Assembly: GCA_026770025.1 (NCBI GenBank)
Contig: JAMXDE010000015.1
Span: forward strand, 1,178,001-1,242,000
DNA from: Craspedostauros australis
Taxonomy: Eukaryota; Bacillariophyta; Bacillariophyceae; Mastogloiales; Achnanthaceae
Length of the DNA stretch: 64,000 nt
Direction of reading: 5' to 3'
In this document: piece after piece, positions 1 to 10,613 of the stretch
Layout of the letters: each line of letters starts with the position of its first letter
Numbering within the stretch: the stretch's first letter is position 1
Program-made: the position numbers and the translations under genes
Notes under the pieces: generated by a model
What the model was told of the DNA's origin: nothing
The model's input: only the letters and a program-made list of their open reading frames with translations
Database searches by the model: none

Positions 1-3000
1 AACGGTTACCAGCTTGGTAACAACGGCATTCTGATGGACATCATCAACGGATCCGGAACGAAGATCGTGTTCGATCGAGTCTTCCCCACATCCAACGGAT
101 TCATCACGGGAGTGCAGATGCATCCCATCATGCCAACAGACGACGACAAGGCTTGCACAGCCATCGTCAAGAATCCATCCAAGGAGATCAGCGCGGTGAA
201 CTTGCACCGAATGCTCGGCCACGCGCCACTCGAGACCATGAAGCGGACGGCCGCTCAATACGGATGGAAAATCATCGGCGAGATGCCGGTGTGTCGTGAC
301 TGCGCGGTCGCGAACGCAAGAGTGAAGAATATTCCGAAGGCAACTATTCCAAGAGCTACTCGCCGCGGCGAACGGTTCTTCATTGACATTAGTTACACTA
401 AACACATAAGCTTCGGAGATAAACGCTACTGGACCCTGATCGTGGACGACTGCACGGATCACTGCTGGAGTTTCTTTCTCAAGAACAAGAGTGATCAACC
501 AGGATACATCAAACGATTCATCCAGACGATCAAGTCACAGACTGGTGACCAACAGATCATCTTCCGAGGTGACAACAGCGGAGAGAACAAATCCACGGAG
601 GATATTCTCATCGATGCAGGACTCAACGTGAAATTCGAATACACGGCATCGAACACGCCGCAACAGAACGGAAGAGTGGAACGCAAGTTCGCGTACCTCT
701 ACACCAAGATTCGCTCCATGCTCAACGGAGCACAGCTCGATGAAGAGTATAGGCATGGCCTGTGGGCAGCAGCTGCTAGCACTGCCACCGCCATCGCCAA
801 CATCACCGTAGCGAAGAACCAGAGAAAGTCACCACATCGACAATTCTTCGGCAACGATCCACCATATGCGGACGCGCTCCGCACATTTGGAGAGGTGGGT
901 GTTGTGAAGACTACCTACGGCGGGATTACCGCGAAACTCAAGAACAGAGGAGAAGAGATGGTGTTCATCGGATATGCACACCAACATGCATCAGGGGTCT
1001 ACAACATGTACAGACCATCGACCAAGTCACTCATCTGTTCACGCGACATCAAGTGGCTCAACCAATCATACGGACAGTTCCGTGGTTGGGCACCAGCACC
1101 GAACATATCCAACGAAACAGGAACAACGGACGCAGACGGCTTCACAACCATCGGACGAAAGGGAGCAACGCCAAGGACGGCAACGCGTCAAACATCGGAA
1201 GCGAAGAGAGTATCTTTCGCTGACAGCAACAGGTACTACATTCTATCAGACAGTGATGACGAGGATAATGAGGACGACGGAGTAGTGACTCAACTAATCC
1301 AGAATGACGAGGAAGATCGGAGCGAATCCAATCATGAGGATGACGAAATCCTACCCTCCGGCGACGAAGCCGATGACGAGACAGGTGTCACTCCTCCGAA
1401 CACACCAGCAAGGTCTACACATGACACACCATCTAGATCTCCACCAAGCAAACCAAACAAGCGTGACATAGCTAGAAAGGAGAGGATCCGACGTCACGAA
1501 GCACGAGGCAGGAAGGGAGAAGCTAATCCCAAGCCAACCACAGGGAAGAGTATTCCCAGAGCTCTGCGCGAGCTCGAAGACTTCAACGAACGAGGTCGAA
1601 AGGAAGAAGGCTATGAGAGCGATCCATCATCCAGTGAGGCGAGTGACGAACTCAGCGACGAGATGATCGACGATTCCAACAACGAAACTACAGATGACGA
1701 AGAAATCGAAAACGAAGATGAAGAGATCGAGATCACTCACTATAGCACAACAGGACTATACGGAATGAATGCAATCATCACCGAGAAACCAGCGATCGAC
1801 ATCGGATTGTCGATGCAAGACGAGAACAAGGAACCAGAGAAGCACATCGAACCTACAACATTCGATGGAGCCTTCAATCACCCAGATCCTATCCATCGAA
1901 AGGGATATCGAGCAGCCATCAAGAAAGAGTTCGACTCCATGGATACACGCAAGGTATACAGTAAGATCAAACGAGACGCCATTCCACGCGGCCGCAGATG
2001 CTGCAAGTGCAAATGGGTCTTCAAGCTGAAACGTGATGGCACACATCGAGCGCGGCTCGTTGCATGTGGCTATTCACAAGTCGCAGGAGTAGACTTCCAA
2101 GAGCATTACTCACCCGTCATCCATGACGTGACCTATCGGGTCATGATGGTGATCATGCTAATCAAGAAGATGGACTGCGCACTCGTCGATGTCGTAACGG
2201 CATTCCTACATGGAGACCTCGACGAGGAGATCTACATGAACTGTCCCAATGGGATGGATCATCAACCAGACGAAGCCCTGACCCTACACAAGCCAATCTA
2301 CGGACTTGTGCAGAGCGCCAGGCAATGGTTCAAGATGTTGGTATCGACCCTCAAGAATATCAACTTCGAACAGAGCGCAGCAGACCCGTGCCTGTTCTAC
2401 AGGAAGACGAACGAAGGAAGCATGATCGTGGCCATCTACGTGGACGATTGCTTCTGTTGCGGAGACTCCAAAGCACTGGAGACATTCCTGAAGGACATCC
2501 AAGGCAGCAAATTCAAGGTGACAATCGAGCGCGGACTCGGAGACTACCTCAGCTGCAACATCGAATTGAACCATGACAAGACTAGAGCGACATTGCGTCA
2601 ACCACATCTCATCCGACACCTCATCGAGGAATTCGGAGCCAAAGTTGAGAAGATGCAACGTTATGGGACACCGGGAACCCCGGGTCAAATCATCGTACGA
2701 CCATCCGAAGACAACGGACTGCAGAAGGTCGGACCGGAAGAACATGCCGAATACCGCCGAGGCGTCGGTATGCTACTCTTCCTCATCAAGCACTCGCGAC
2801 CAGATATCGCGAACCCTGTGAGGGAACTCTCCAAGGTATTGATCGGGCCCACCAAGGCTGCAATGAAGGAGATGTATCGGATCATCAAGTATGTGATCGA
2901 TACAAAGGACTATGGATTGAAGATCCATCCAGCGCGTCCAGATGACGACGGCTGGGACATGGAGCTCTTCTGCGATAGCGAATATGCAGGAGACAAGAAC

Positions 3001-3435
3001 ACAAGAATCAGCGTAGGGGGATTCATCCTATACCTGTGCAAGGTACCAATCCTTTGGCGATCCAAGGCACAGAAGGCCGTCACACTCAGCTCATCCGAAG
3101 CAGAATACGTTGCCCTTTCCGAAGCGGCAAAGGAGATCTTCTTCGTCATGCAGCTACTCGAAAGTGTGGGCGTCCCAGTGAAGACACCGATCAAGGTCCG
3201 CGTGGACAACATCGGGGCGATCTTCATCGCCAAGAACCCATCAACATCCCAACGATCGCGGCACATCGACGTGCGCCATCACTACGTGAGGAACATGGTA
3301 ATCAACAAAACCATCGAAATCATTTTTGTCAAATCCGAGCAGAACACAAGCGACGGATTCACCAAGAACATCAAGGCCGACTTGCAACGTGAACATGAGA
3401 AGTCGTACCTTGACACATCGAGAACATTCGAATGA
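1..3435 (+). mobile_element. Ty1/copia LTR retrotransposon (element 1), 3' part
   Basis: The window opens inside the pol region of a Ty1/copia element. The coding frame is open from base 1 and the order pre-integrase, integrase, reverse transcriptase, RNase H is the copia order. The gag and protease part and the 5' LTR lie outside the window. The 3' LTR should lie downstream of the pol stop, but with no 5' copy for comparison I could not delimit it. Protein divergence suggests a lineage different from element 2, which follows in the same orientation. Confidence 0.9.
1..3435 (+). CDS. pol: copia pol polyprotein, 5'-truncated
   Basis: The frame is open from base 1 and ends at TGA 3433-3435; the first ATG is at 34, so the true N-terminus is upstream. 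Domains in order: a GAG-pre-integrase zinc-binding part (LHRMLGHAPLETMK...CRDC), then an integrase core with the D-D-E triad visible as FIDIS, FRGDNSGEN and GRVERKF. An Asp/Glu-rich spacer of about 250 residues follows, then reverse transcriptase (KCKWVFKLK, RARLVACGYSQ, DVVTAFLHGDLDEEIY, active-site YVDD near 2437). The C-terminal RNase H is read from CDSEYAGD, LSSSEAEYVALSEA and SRHIDVRHHYVR. No stop interrupts the 1144 visible codons, so this copy may be young. It would make integrase, reverse transcriptase and RNase H for copy-and-paste transposition. Confidence 0.93.
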   Translation, partial: NGYQLGNNGILMDIINGSGTKIVFDRVFPTSNGFITGVQMHPIMPTDDDKACTAIVKNPSKEISAVNLHRMLGHAPLETMKRTAAQYGWKIIGEMPVCRDCAVANARVKNIPKATIPRATRRGERFFIDISYTKHISFGDKRYWTLIVDDCTDHCWSFFLKNKSDQPGYIKRFIQTIKSQTGDQQIIFRGDNSGENKSTEDILIDAGLNVKFEYTASNTPQQNGRVERKFAYLYTKIRSMLNGAQLDEEYRHGLWAAAASTATAIANITVAKNQRKSPHRQFFGNDPPYADALRTFGEVGVVKTTYGGITAKLKNRGEEMVFIGYAHQHASGVYNMYRPSTKSLICSRDIKWLNQSYGQFRGWAPAPNISNETGTTDADGFTTIGRKGATPRTATRQTSEAKRVSFADSNRYYILSDSDDEDNEDDGVVTQLIQNDEEDRSESNHEDDEILPSGDEADDETGVTPPNTPARSTHDTPSRSPPSKPNKRDIARKERIRRHEARGRKGEANPKPTTGKSIPRALRELEDFNERGRKEEGYESDPSSSEASDELSDEMIDDSNNETTDDEEIENEDEEIEITHYSTTGLYGMNAIITEKPAIDIGLSMQDENKEPEKHIEPTTFDGAFNHPDPIHRKGYRAAIKKEFDSMDTRKVYSKIKRDAIPRGRRCCKCKWVFKLKRDGTHRARLVACGYSQVAGVDFQEHYSPVIHDVTYRVMMVIMLIKKMDCALVDVVTAFLHGDLDEEIYMNCPNGMDHQPDEALTLHKPIYGLVQSARQWFKMLVSTLKNINFEQSAADPCLFYRKTNEGSMIVAIYVDDCFCCGDSKALETFLKDIQGSKFKVTIERGLGDYLSCNIELNHDKTRATLRQPHLIRHLIEEFGAKVEKMQRYGTPGTPGQIIVRPSEDNGLQKVGPEEHAEYRRGVGMLLFLIKHSRPDIANPVRELSKVLIGPTKAAMKEMYRIIKYVIDTKDYGLKIHPARPDDDGWDMELFCDSEYAGDKNTRISVGGFILYLCKVPILWRSKAQKAVTLSSSEAEYVALSEAAKEIFFVMQLLESVGVPVKTPIKVRVDNIGAIFIAKNPSTSQRSRHIDVRHHYVRNMVINKTIEIIFVKSEQNTSDGFTKNIKADLQREHEKSYLDTSRTFE

Positions 3436-5153
3436 CCGAATGCACACAGGAAGGGTGTCGAGATGTACATGTGAGTATATATCAAGATGTACGTGTATAT
3501 GTGCATCGTTCACCCGCTATTCTCTCATACGCACTTGGACGGTATAACTATACTCGTGTCGATAGTATGCTGTGATTCGTCAGAATTACAGGGGAAATGG
3601 AACACACAAAAAGGGGCAAGATTTCTGGAGGAAATTTGCAAATAACGATTTCTGGAAGAATCAGAAAATCGTCCGTCCATGCATCAATGGTACCAAGAGA
3701 ATCTCGAGGTACTTCCCAACTAAACCTCAGATGACGATATCATCTGACAGACTACTGCATCACCAATGGAACGTGACATCTGGAGAGCAGAAGGACGCCT
3801 ACTGACGTCGACAGGATGTCAACATGTCACCACGTCGACAGCTGTCTCCAAGTCAGAGCAGGAGGCGAAGATACGATGACCCATGAAGATCATGGATACT
3901 GAAGGTGAACTTCAAATGGTAAGTACTCATGGAGTAGAAGCCAGTACTGAATGAACAGAGTGTCGAATGCGGAGTACGCATCGAACACGAAGCATCGTGT
4001 AGCACGAGCACACGATGTTGAGAGAGAGAGAGAGAATACAGAGAGGAGCGAGAGAGGATCTCGCGTACCGACTCATAGTCGGAGACCGAATCTACGAAAC
4101 AGATTGAAGCGCCGAGAGCATCGGGCAAGAGAACGGGCGTACACCGAGAGCATCGGAGTAGCCAAGTAATGAAATAGCAAACAGACGACTATCAACCAAC
4201 ACCATCTTCCACGATCGTAGGTTACCGTGCGCGGAACTTGCCAACACAGGTGAATCAAAGCAGTTGCTGGCACCTGGGGGGCACCGCGCTCATTAGCGTG
4301 CAAAATCCTGTTAGCATCAGGTACATCGGGCAAGCTGCTGCCAGATCTAAAACACGTATAGCAAGCTGATCCGTGGCACTCAAGGGAGGCACGGATTGGA
4401 TCGAAGGTCCAACTGGGTGAAACCAAAGGTGCATCACATCCTGGTGAAGCACAGCTGAACAAGCGCAAGAACACAGCGTTCGGAGAGACGAAATCCGAAC
4501 GGGCAGGGCCATCCAACGCGCAATCCATCCGCGACGTTTCATCGTTTTTCAAGACCAACAACCAACAAACATTCCATCAACAACGACCATTTGCGCTCAG
4601 TCCACCTTTCTGATTGGCTGTGAATTCCTACGGTTCACACAATCACTGGTGCGTCACATCGGTTCACAACTCCTTCGCCATCCCAGTCATCCATCGGACA
4701 TCGGTCGCGCGCCAACAAGTAATACAACCGGGAAATTCACACGGACCTGAGTGACATCTTTTCACCGGTCACCCTTCGCATCGGATTAAGTGTGGGTGTC
4801 TTCGCATTTTATCAATCGGGAAATTCACACGGTCCCGTCTGGCCTTCCATCCGTCAGTCAGTCACAATTCGAGACATTGCGCACGGATTAACCGCAGTCC
4901 ACTCGTGACATCACACCACCGCTGACGCCTTCGCCATCACTGGCGCTTTGCATCCGGCACCTCTTCCATTCCCGACGGATTCCGACAAGCGCAGAAATCC
5001 ACCGTCACATCCCAGCGAACGCTTCGACATCACAGCGGACGACACAGTCATTTCCAAGTGTGACCACTTTCCTGGGAGCTGCGGGAAAATACTCGTCCGA
5101 TAATATTAGCAAATTGGACCAACGACCACATCATCGCAACGCTCAACTACACG
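3436..5153. other. Non-coding stretch between two copia pol genes
   Basis: No credible gene is present. The interval should hold the 3' LTR of element 1 and the 5' LTR or leader of element 2. It contains a short GA-dinucleotide run near 4021-4034, a G/A-rich stretch at 3589-3617 that could include a polypurine tract, and the 16-bp direct repeats listed separately. I could not find a convincing LTR pair by eye. Confidence 0.6.
4729..4832 (+). repeat. 16-bp direct repeat in the leader of copia element 2
   Basis: The 16-mer CGGGAAATTCACACGG occurs at 4729-4744 and again at 4817-4832, 88 bp apart. Less exact echoes (TTCGCATCGGATTAAG and GCGCACGGATTAAC) lie near it. The repeat sits about 320-425 bp upstream of the gag start. 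It could be part of an LTR or an untranslated packaging or leader region. Confidence 0.7.
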
Positions 5154-8100
5154 ATGTCCAACGCAATCCCAATCAACGACCCCATCCTGGCGCACGTCCT
5201 CAGCGTTCTCGGATATGACGACTCATCCAATGAATGGCTTATCTTGCACAACGAAGAGATCCAAACCATCATGGATTTCGCTTCGCTCCATCGCGAAGAC
5301 ATGCTCGATATGGACGTCACCATCCAGGTGCCTGATCCAGGATCCGACTACGTAGCCCAACTGTCTAAGGTAGCAATCCGGAAATTCATAAATGCCATTG
5401 GCTGGTTCAGTGTTCAACCTAATCCCACTGCAGAGACGTGGCGGGAACTCAACCAAGCTTCGTACATGGAGTATGTCGCCCGGACGTTCACACCCTCGCC
5501 CGCATCCTCAGCTGCCATGCCCGATGGAACCACCAGCGCATTCCCCTTCGAACCAACGAAGACCGAACCAACGGAGAAGACCGGACGCGACCTCGCCACG
5601 GAGTTCAATCGTAGCATCAAGCGTAACATTAGCGACTACCCAAAGTTGTCTGATGACAAGTACTTCGCTACGTTCCATCGTCGTCTGCGTGCCACCGCTG
5701 CTGCTCATGGCATCTCCAATGTTCTCGATACTGACTACGTCCCGTCCGATGAACAAGCCGAGCTCTTCAAAGTGCAGTCCACCTTCCTGTTCAACGTGTT
5801 TGTATCCAACCTGCAGACCACGAAGAGTAGGAAGTGTGTCACTCCATACGAATCGATCTGTGATGGACAAGCCGTCTACTGCAGGCTGGTCCGCGAGTAC
5901 ACCACCGGTGCCACCGCCGTCAACACCATCCGACGCATCCGAGACGACATCATCAAATTCAAGCTGGATAAGCAGTGGCGCAAGACTCGTGAGCAGTTTC
6001 TGGACCTGTGGCAACACAAGGTTCACGAACTTGAGGCTTTGCGTGATGATCCAATCGACGACGCAACGAAGAAGGAGTGGTTGACCAACGCCATCGAGGC
6101 AGACAAGGCTCTGTACCAGTCTATCTTCCAGACTGACTACCTGCAGACCGCCATCCTGGCCTACTCACCCGGCAAGTCCGCAACCACCATGGAGTTCGAC
6201 ACCCTCGTGGAGCTCGTTCGGTCGTACGCCGTCCAACTCGATGGCCACGACGCCAACAAGCCAAAGACGCCACGGCAAGTCAACAACACCGACCAGCGCA
6301 AGCAACGCGGGAAGGATAAGGACGACGGACCCAATCTCTGGAAGCCCAACAAGGACTACAGCAAGGAGACACGAGAACGGCTGCCGCGAGAGGAGTTCCA
6401 GAAGCTGTCGGATAAGCAACGCAGCGACTTCCTCCAAGCCCGGCGAGCCAAGTCTGGACGTGGTAAGAAGGACAAGCCTAGGCGTTCCGCCAACAACACC
6501 AACCGCAGTGGATCCACATCCAACCAGAACGACCAACAGGACACTCAGACCAACGACAATGGTAGTAACAATAACGAGTCTAGTTCTACCGCTGGAACAG
6601 CAATCAACCGTATGCTTTCCAATGCCATGTCTAGCGCGTCCGGGAGCCCGCCGGCTACCCTCGTCGTTGACGGTCGCACCTACACCCTGTCTCACACGAA
6701 CGTATCGTACAAGTTCAACAACGCGAACGTGACTGTGCAAGGCGCATTGGTGGATGGAGGTGCTAATGGCGGCCTCGTTGGCGATGACATGCTGGTGATG
6801 GAGTCCACGTCCAACCGAGCCGATTTTTCTGGAATTGGTGACGCAGAGATCAAGGATCTGGCTCTGGTCACGGCCACCGCTGTCATCCAGACCATCTCAG
6901 GACCGGTGATCGGTTGGTTCCATCAGTACGCCAACTACGGGAAAGGGCGCACCATCCATTCTGCCAACCAACTCGCGGCATTTGGATTGGATGTCAATGA
7001 GAGACCCAAGAACCTCCCTGGCGGTCGGCAGACCATCGTCACGCCAGACGGATTCATCATCCCGCTCACCGTGCGTCAAGGCCTCGCATACATGGATATG
7101 CACAAGCCAACTCAGGCAGAGCTAGACGATCTGCCACACGTGTTCTTCACCTCCGACCAAGAGTGGGACCCATCTGTCCTGGACGGGGAGGCTGATCTGG
7201 ACAACATTCCCGCAACCGGACGCAGCGAAGACGACGACGTCGACATCACCATCTCCAAGTGCGTTCAGTACGCTCAATCCGCTGCAACGATCGGGGATGG
7301 GGAGAAGGCAGTCAAGGCCGGGCCACGCAACATCGTGGGTAAAGCGCCCAACTTCCATGCGCTACGACCGTACTTCGGGTGGATTCCAGCGGACCGCGTG
7401 CGTGACACTCTTGCATGTACTACCCAGTGGTACCGCATGTCTGAGCGTTATCCCATGCGTAAACACTATAAGTCTAGATTCCCCGCAGCCAATGTCAACC
7501 GACTTCACGATGTTGTTTCCATGGACACGTTGTTCTCTGACACGCCTGCTCATCATGATGGAGTCCCCGGACACGGTGGATGTACCATGGTACAGGTGTT
7601 TGTGGGATCCAACACGCGCCTCACAGCGGCGTACCCTCTGGCAAGCGAATCCCATGTTCCCCATGTTGTGCAAGACTTCATTCGGGAGCATGGTGCCATG
7701 GACGTGTTGATGTCCGACAACGCCACAGCGCAGATCGGAGGCAAGATGAAGGACATCCTCCGGCAGTACTGCATCGCAGACCACCAGTCCGAACCACACC
7801 ACCAACACCAGAATCCTGTCGAGCAACGCATCCAGGATATCAAGCGCACCACCAACGGCATCATGGACCGAACTGGCACCCCTGCCAGGTTCTGGCTCAT
7901 CTGCACCTTGTACGTCGTGGGACTGCTCAACCATCTGTCACAGTCCACGGCCGGTCACATCACACCCATCCAAGCCGCCACTGGCCAACGTCCCGACGTG
8001 AGCAAGTATCTCAGCTTCCACTGGTGGGAGCCGGTATACTACAAGGTTGGGAATGCTGCCTTCCCAGGCACCACGCAAGAACGGCGTGGACGCTGGGCTG

Positions 8101-9596
8101 GACCGTGCGAGCACAAGGGTGACGAGATGACGTTCTGGGTACTAGATGACGCAACGCAACGGCTGTTGCCACGCTCGAGCATCCGACGTGTGTCTGATGA
8201 CGCGCGAAACCTTCGGGCAGACTACCCCCTGCCTGATTCTGGGGAGGATGGTAACGTGGGTGACGAAGCTAGAGAAACCGAAAATCCAGAAGATTTCGAC
8301 AGTGACAGCACACCTGAAGCTAGACAACCCGTTGTGCATGCACTGTCTGACCTGGTAGCCACATCACATGGAGAATCAGATTCTGGTGTAGTCAAAGTCC
8401 CCAAATTCAGTCCTGATGAGTTGCTCGGATTGACCTTCCTCCACCAACAGGATGGACTCAAGTGGAGAGCTCGAGTGATCCGCAAGATCAAGGACGGAGA
8501 CGCAGCCAACCATGACAATATCAAGATGCTCATCGCATACGGCGACGACGACACTGAAGAGCTCATCGCGTATACGGATCTAGCTGACATCATCGAACAG
8601 CAGCACGAACAGGAGATTGGCGACGGGGAGATGTGCGTTTTCAAAGCCATCACCGGTCATGAAGGTCCGTTCCACTCCAGTCACAGCAAATACAACGGCT
8701 CCTCCTACAACGTAAAGGTACAATGGGAGGATGGCAGTGTGACCATGGAACCACTGGACGTGATAGCCAAGGACGATCCTGTCTCATGCGCGAAGTATGC
8801 CGCAGACAACAACCTCCTCGGTCTGCCTGGCTGGAAAAGATTCCGTAAACTAGCAAAGAGAAAGAAGAAACTCAATCGTCTTATCAATGCTAGTAAACGC
8901 AAAGCTCGTGCACAAGGTCCTATCTTCAAGTTTGGTGTTCAAGTTCCACGGAACGGGAAGGAAGCCCGCCAGCTTGATGAGAAGAATGGCAACTCCAAGT
9001 GGGTAGATGCTGAGAGAAAAGAAATGGATCAGCTCCACGAGTATGGCACGTTCAAGGATCTTGGAAAGAACGCTCGGAAACCAGATGGATACAAGCAGAT
9101 CAAGCTCCTCTGGGTGTACGATGTGAAACACGACCTTCGGCACAAGGCAAGATGCGTAGCAGGAGGCCACTTGACGGATCCATGCAAGGATATGGCATAT
9201 GCAGGAGTAGTCAATCTCAGATCATTCAGGATTGCACTGCTTGCTGCAGAACTCAACAACCTCAAGCCCATGGTGGGTGATATTGGTAATGCCTATCTAG
9301 AAGCCTACACAAAAGAAAAGATCTGTTTCATAGCTGGTCCTGAGTTCCAAGAGTTTGCTGGTCACATGATGATCATTGTGAAAGCGCTCTACGGACTACG
9401 CACGTCTGGTGCACGATTCCACGAGTCTCTGGCCGACACACTCCGTGACATGAAGTTCTTTCAGTGCAAAGCTGACCCGGATGTGTGGATGAGGGATGCT
9501 GGTAGATGCTGGGAATACATCTGTGTGTACGTAGATGATCTGATGGCCGTCATGGAAGACCCACAGTTATTCTTCGACACGCTCATCAACAAGTAA
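5154..9596 (+). CDS. gag-pol: copia gag-pol, up to the in-frame stop
   Basis: The start is ATG 5154 (MSNAIPINDPIL). About 480 residues of gag-like sequence end in a basic, Asn/Gln-rich linker. An aspartic-protease-like site follows (ALVDGGANGGL; the usual D-S/T-G is D-G-G here). The integrase core is read from SMDTLFSD, LMSDNATAQ and NPVEQRIQD (D-D-E). Next come a chromo/Tudor-like segment (YNVKVQWEDGSV) and reverse transcriptase (KQIKLLWVYDVKHD, GDIGNAYLEA, YVDD at 9528-9539). TAA 9594-9596 ends the frame about 18 codons after YVDD, inside reverse transcriptase. The next codons in the same frame continue homologous sequence, so this is a nonsense interruption of one polyprotein, or possibly a read-through site. 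Confidence 0.88.
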   Translation: MSNAIPINDPILAHVLSVLGYDDSSNEWLILHNEEIQTIMDFASLHREDMLDMDVTIQVPDPGSDYVAQLSKVAIRKFINAIGWFSVQPNPTAETWRELNQASYMEYVARTFTPSPASSAAMPDGTTSAFPFEPTKTEPTEKTGRDLATEFNRSIKRNISDYPKLSDDKYFATFHRRLRATAAAHGISNVLDTDYVPSDEQAELFKVQSTFLFNVFVSNLQTTKSRKCVTPYESICDGQAVYCRLVREYTTGATAVNTIRRIRDDIIKFKLDKQWRKTREQFLDLWQHKVHELEALRDDPIDDATKKEWLTNAIEADKALYQSIFQTDYLQTAILAYSPGKSATTMEFDTLVELVRSYAVQLDGHDANKPKTPRQVNNTDQRKQRGKDKDDGPNLWKPNKDYSKETRERLPREEFQKLSDKQRSDFLQARRAKSGRGKKDKPRRSANNTNRSGSTSNQNDQQDTQTNDNGSNNNESSSTAGTAINRMLSNAMSSASGSPPATLVVDGRTYTLSHTNVSYKFNNANVTVQGALVDGGANGGLVGDDMLVMESTSNRADFSGIGDAEIKDLALVTATAVIQTISGPVIGWFHQYANYGKGRTIHSANQLAAFGLDVNERPKNLPGGRQTIVTPDGFIIPLTVRQGLAYMDMHKPTQAELDDLPHVFFTSDQEWDPSVLDGEADLDNIPATGRSEDDDVDITISKCVQYAQSAATIGDGEKAVKAGPRNIVGKAPNFHALRPYFGWIPADRVRDTLACTTQWYRMSERYPMRKHYKSRFPAANVNRLHDVVSMDTLFSDTPAHHDGVPGHGGCTMVQVFVGSNTRLTAAYPLASESHVPHVVQDFIREHGAMDVLMSDNATAQIGGKMKDILRQYCIADHQSEPHHQHQNPVEQRIQDIKRTTNGIMDRTGTPARFWLICTLYVVGLLNHLSQSTAGHITPIQAATGQRPDVSKYLSFHWWEPVYYKVGNAAFPGTTQERRGRWAGPCEHKGDEMTFWVLDDATQRLLPRSSIRRVSDDARNLRADYPLPDSGEDGNVGDEARETENPEDFDSDSTPEARQPVVHALSDLVATSHGESDSGVVKVPKFSPDELLGLTFLHQQDGLKWRARVIRKIKDGDAANHDNIKMLIAYGDDDTEELIAYTDLADIIEQQHEQEIGDGEMCVFKAITGHEGPFHSSHSKYNGSSYNVKVQWEDGSVTMEPLDVIAKDDPVSCAKYAADNNLLGLPGWKRFRKLAKRKKKLNRLINASKRKARAQGPIFKFGVQVPRNGKEARQLDEKNGNSKWVDAERKEMDQLHEYGTFKDLGKNARKPDGYKQIKLLWVYDVKHDLRHKARCVAGGHLTDPCKDMAYAGVVNLRSFRIALLAAELNNLKPMVGDIGNAYLEAYTKEKICFIAGPEFQEFAGHMMIIVKALYGLRTSGARFHESLADTLRDMKFFQCKADPDVWMRDAGRCWEYICVYVDDLMAVMEDPQLFFDTLINK

Positions 9597-10613
9597 AAGT
9601 ACAAGTTGAAAGGTGTAGGACCAATCAAGTATCACCTCGGCGCAGACTTCGACCGTGACAAAGACGGAACCCTGACTATGAGCCCGCAATCTTACATCAA
9701 ACGGATGCTGGCGAATTACGAACAGGTGCATGGGGAGCTTCCACGGACCTACACCAGTCCCATGGAACACAACGACGCCCCAGAGCTAGACACATCACGC
9801 GAACTAAACCCTGTAGAGACCAGACAATTCCAATCACTCATCGGCGCCCTTCAATGGTGCATCACATTGGGACGGTTTGATATTGCTGCAGCTGTGATGA
9901 CTTTGTCTAGATTCAGAGCCCAACCCAGGATTGGTCACATGGACCGCGCCAAACGTGTGTATGGATACCTCCGAAAGCGTTCTGATGCCGCCATCAGGTT
10001 CAGAACGGGAATTCCAGATCACGAGCGCTTCTTCAAGGTTCCTGACCATGAATGGATGTACTCTGTATATGGTGACGCCGGAGAGGAGACTGCAGACGAC
10101 GATCCAGCACCCAAAGGCAAGGCAGTTCGAATGACGACGTTTGTAGATGCCAACCTCATGCACTGCAAAGTGACAGGCAAATCTGCAACTGGTGTTCTCC
10201 ATCTGCTCAACCAAACACCCATCGAATGGTTCAGCAAACGCCAGACTACCGTCGAGACTGCAACCTACGGATCGGAATTCGTAGCGGCAAGACAGGCAAC
10301 AGAGCAAGTGATTGCGATGCGCCTCACTCTTCGTGCAATGGGGATTCCACTGGACGGACCTGCCTGGATGTTCGGAGACAACCAGAGCGTGATCACATCC
10401 TCCACCATCCCAAACAGTGTGTTGTCCAAACGACACAACGCATTGGCGTACCACCGCGTGCGTGCCGCAGTAGCTGCGAAGATCCTGCATTTCTGCAAGA
10501 TAGACGGAACGGAAAACGTAGCCGACGTCATGACCAAGTTCCTTCCATGGGCGAAGTACTGGCCGTTAGTGAGGCCGCTTCTGTTCTGGAAAGGAGAGAC
10601 TCTGGGTGGATGA
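9597..10613 (+). pseudogene. copia pol 3' part (reverse transcriptase end and RNase H) after an in-frame stop
   Basis: This is the same reading frame as the preceding gag-pol, resuming straight after TAA. It starts KYKLKGVGPIKYHLGADFD, the expected continuation of copia reverse transcriptase. The RNase H part shows TTFVDANLMHCK, ETATYGSEFVAARQATEQV, MFGDNQSVI and SKRHNALAYHRVRAA. It ends at TGA 10611-10613. It has no ATG of its own near the start (only a TTG at 9606), so it is not expected to be expressed alone. The rest of the frame is clean, which suggests a recent single lesion or a functional stop. Confidence 0.85.

Larger units (their letters stand above)
5154..10613 (+). mobile_element. 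Ty1/copia (CoDi-like) retrotransposon (element 2), coding body
   Basis: This is a gag-pol body with copia domain order, far longer at the gag end than typical plant copia elements, and with the chromo/Tudor-like block WEDGSVTMEPLDVIAKDDPV before reverse transcriptase that I associate with diatom and other stramenopile copia elements. One in-frame TAA at 9594-9596 splits it into two open parts. LTR boundaries were not resolved. A purine-rich CTATAGGGGAG lies just after the pol stop (about 10625-10637) and could be the polypurine tract before a 3' LTR. Confidence 0.85.

Noticed and set aside
1756-2046. Minus-strand and shifted-frame ORFs inside copia pol
   Set aside because: They are antisense or frame shadows of the long pol frame without independent signals.
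3589-4200. Candidate polypurine tract and LTR of copia element 1
   Set aside because: There is no second copy in the window to compare, so the boundaries would be guesses.
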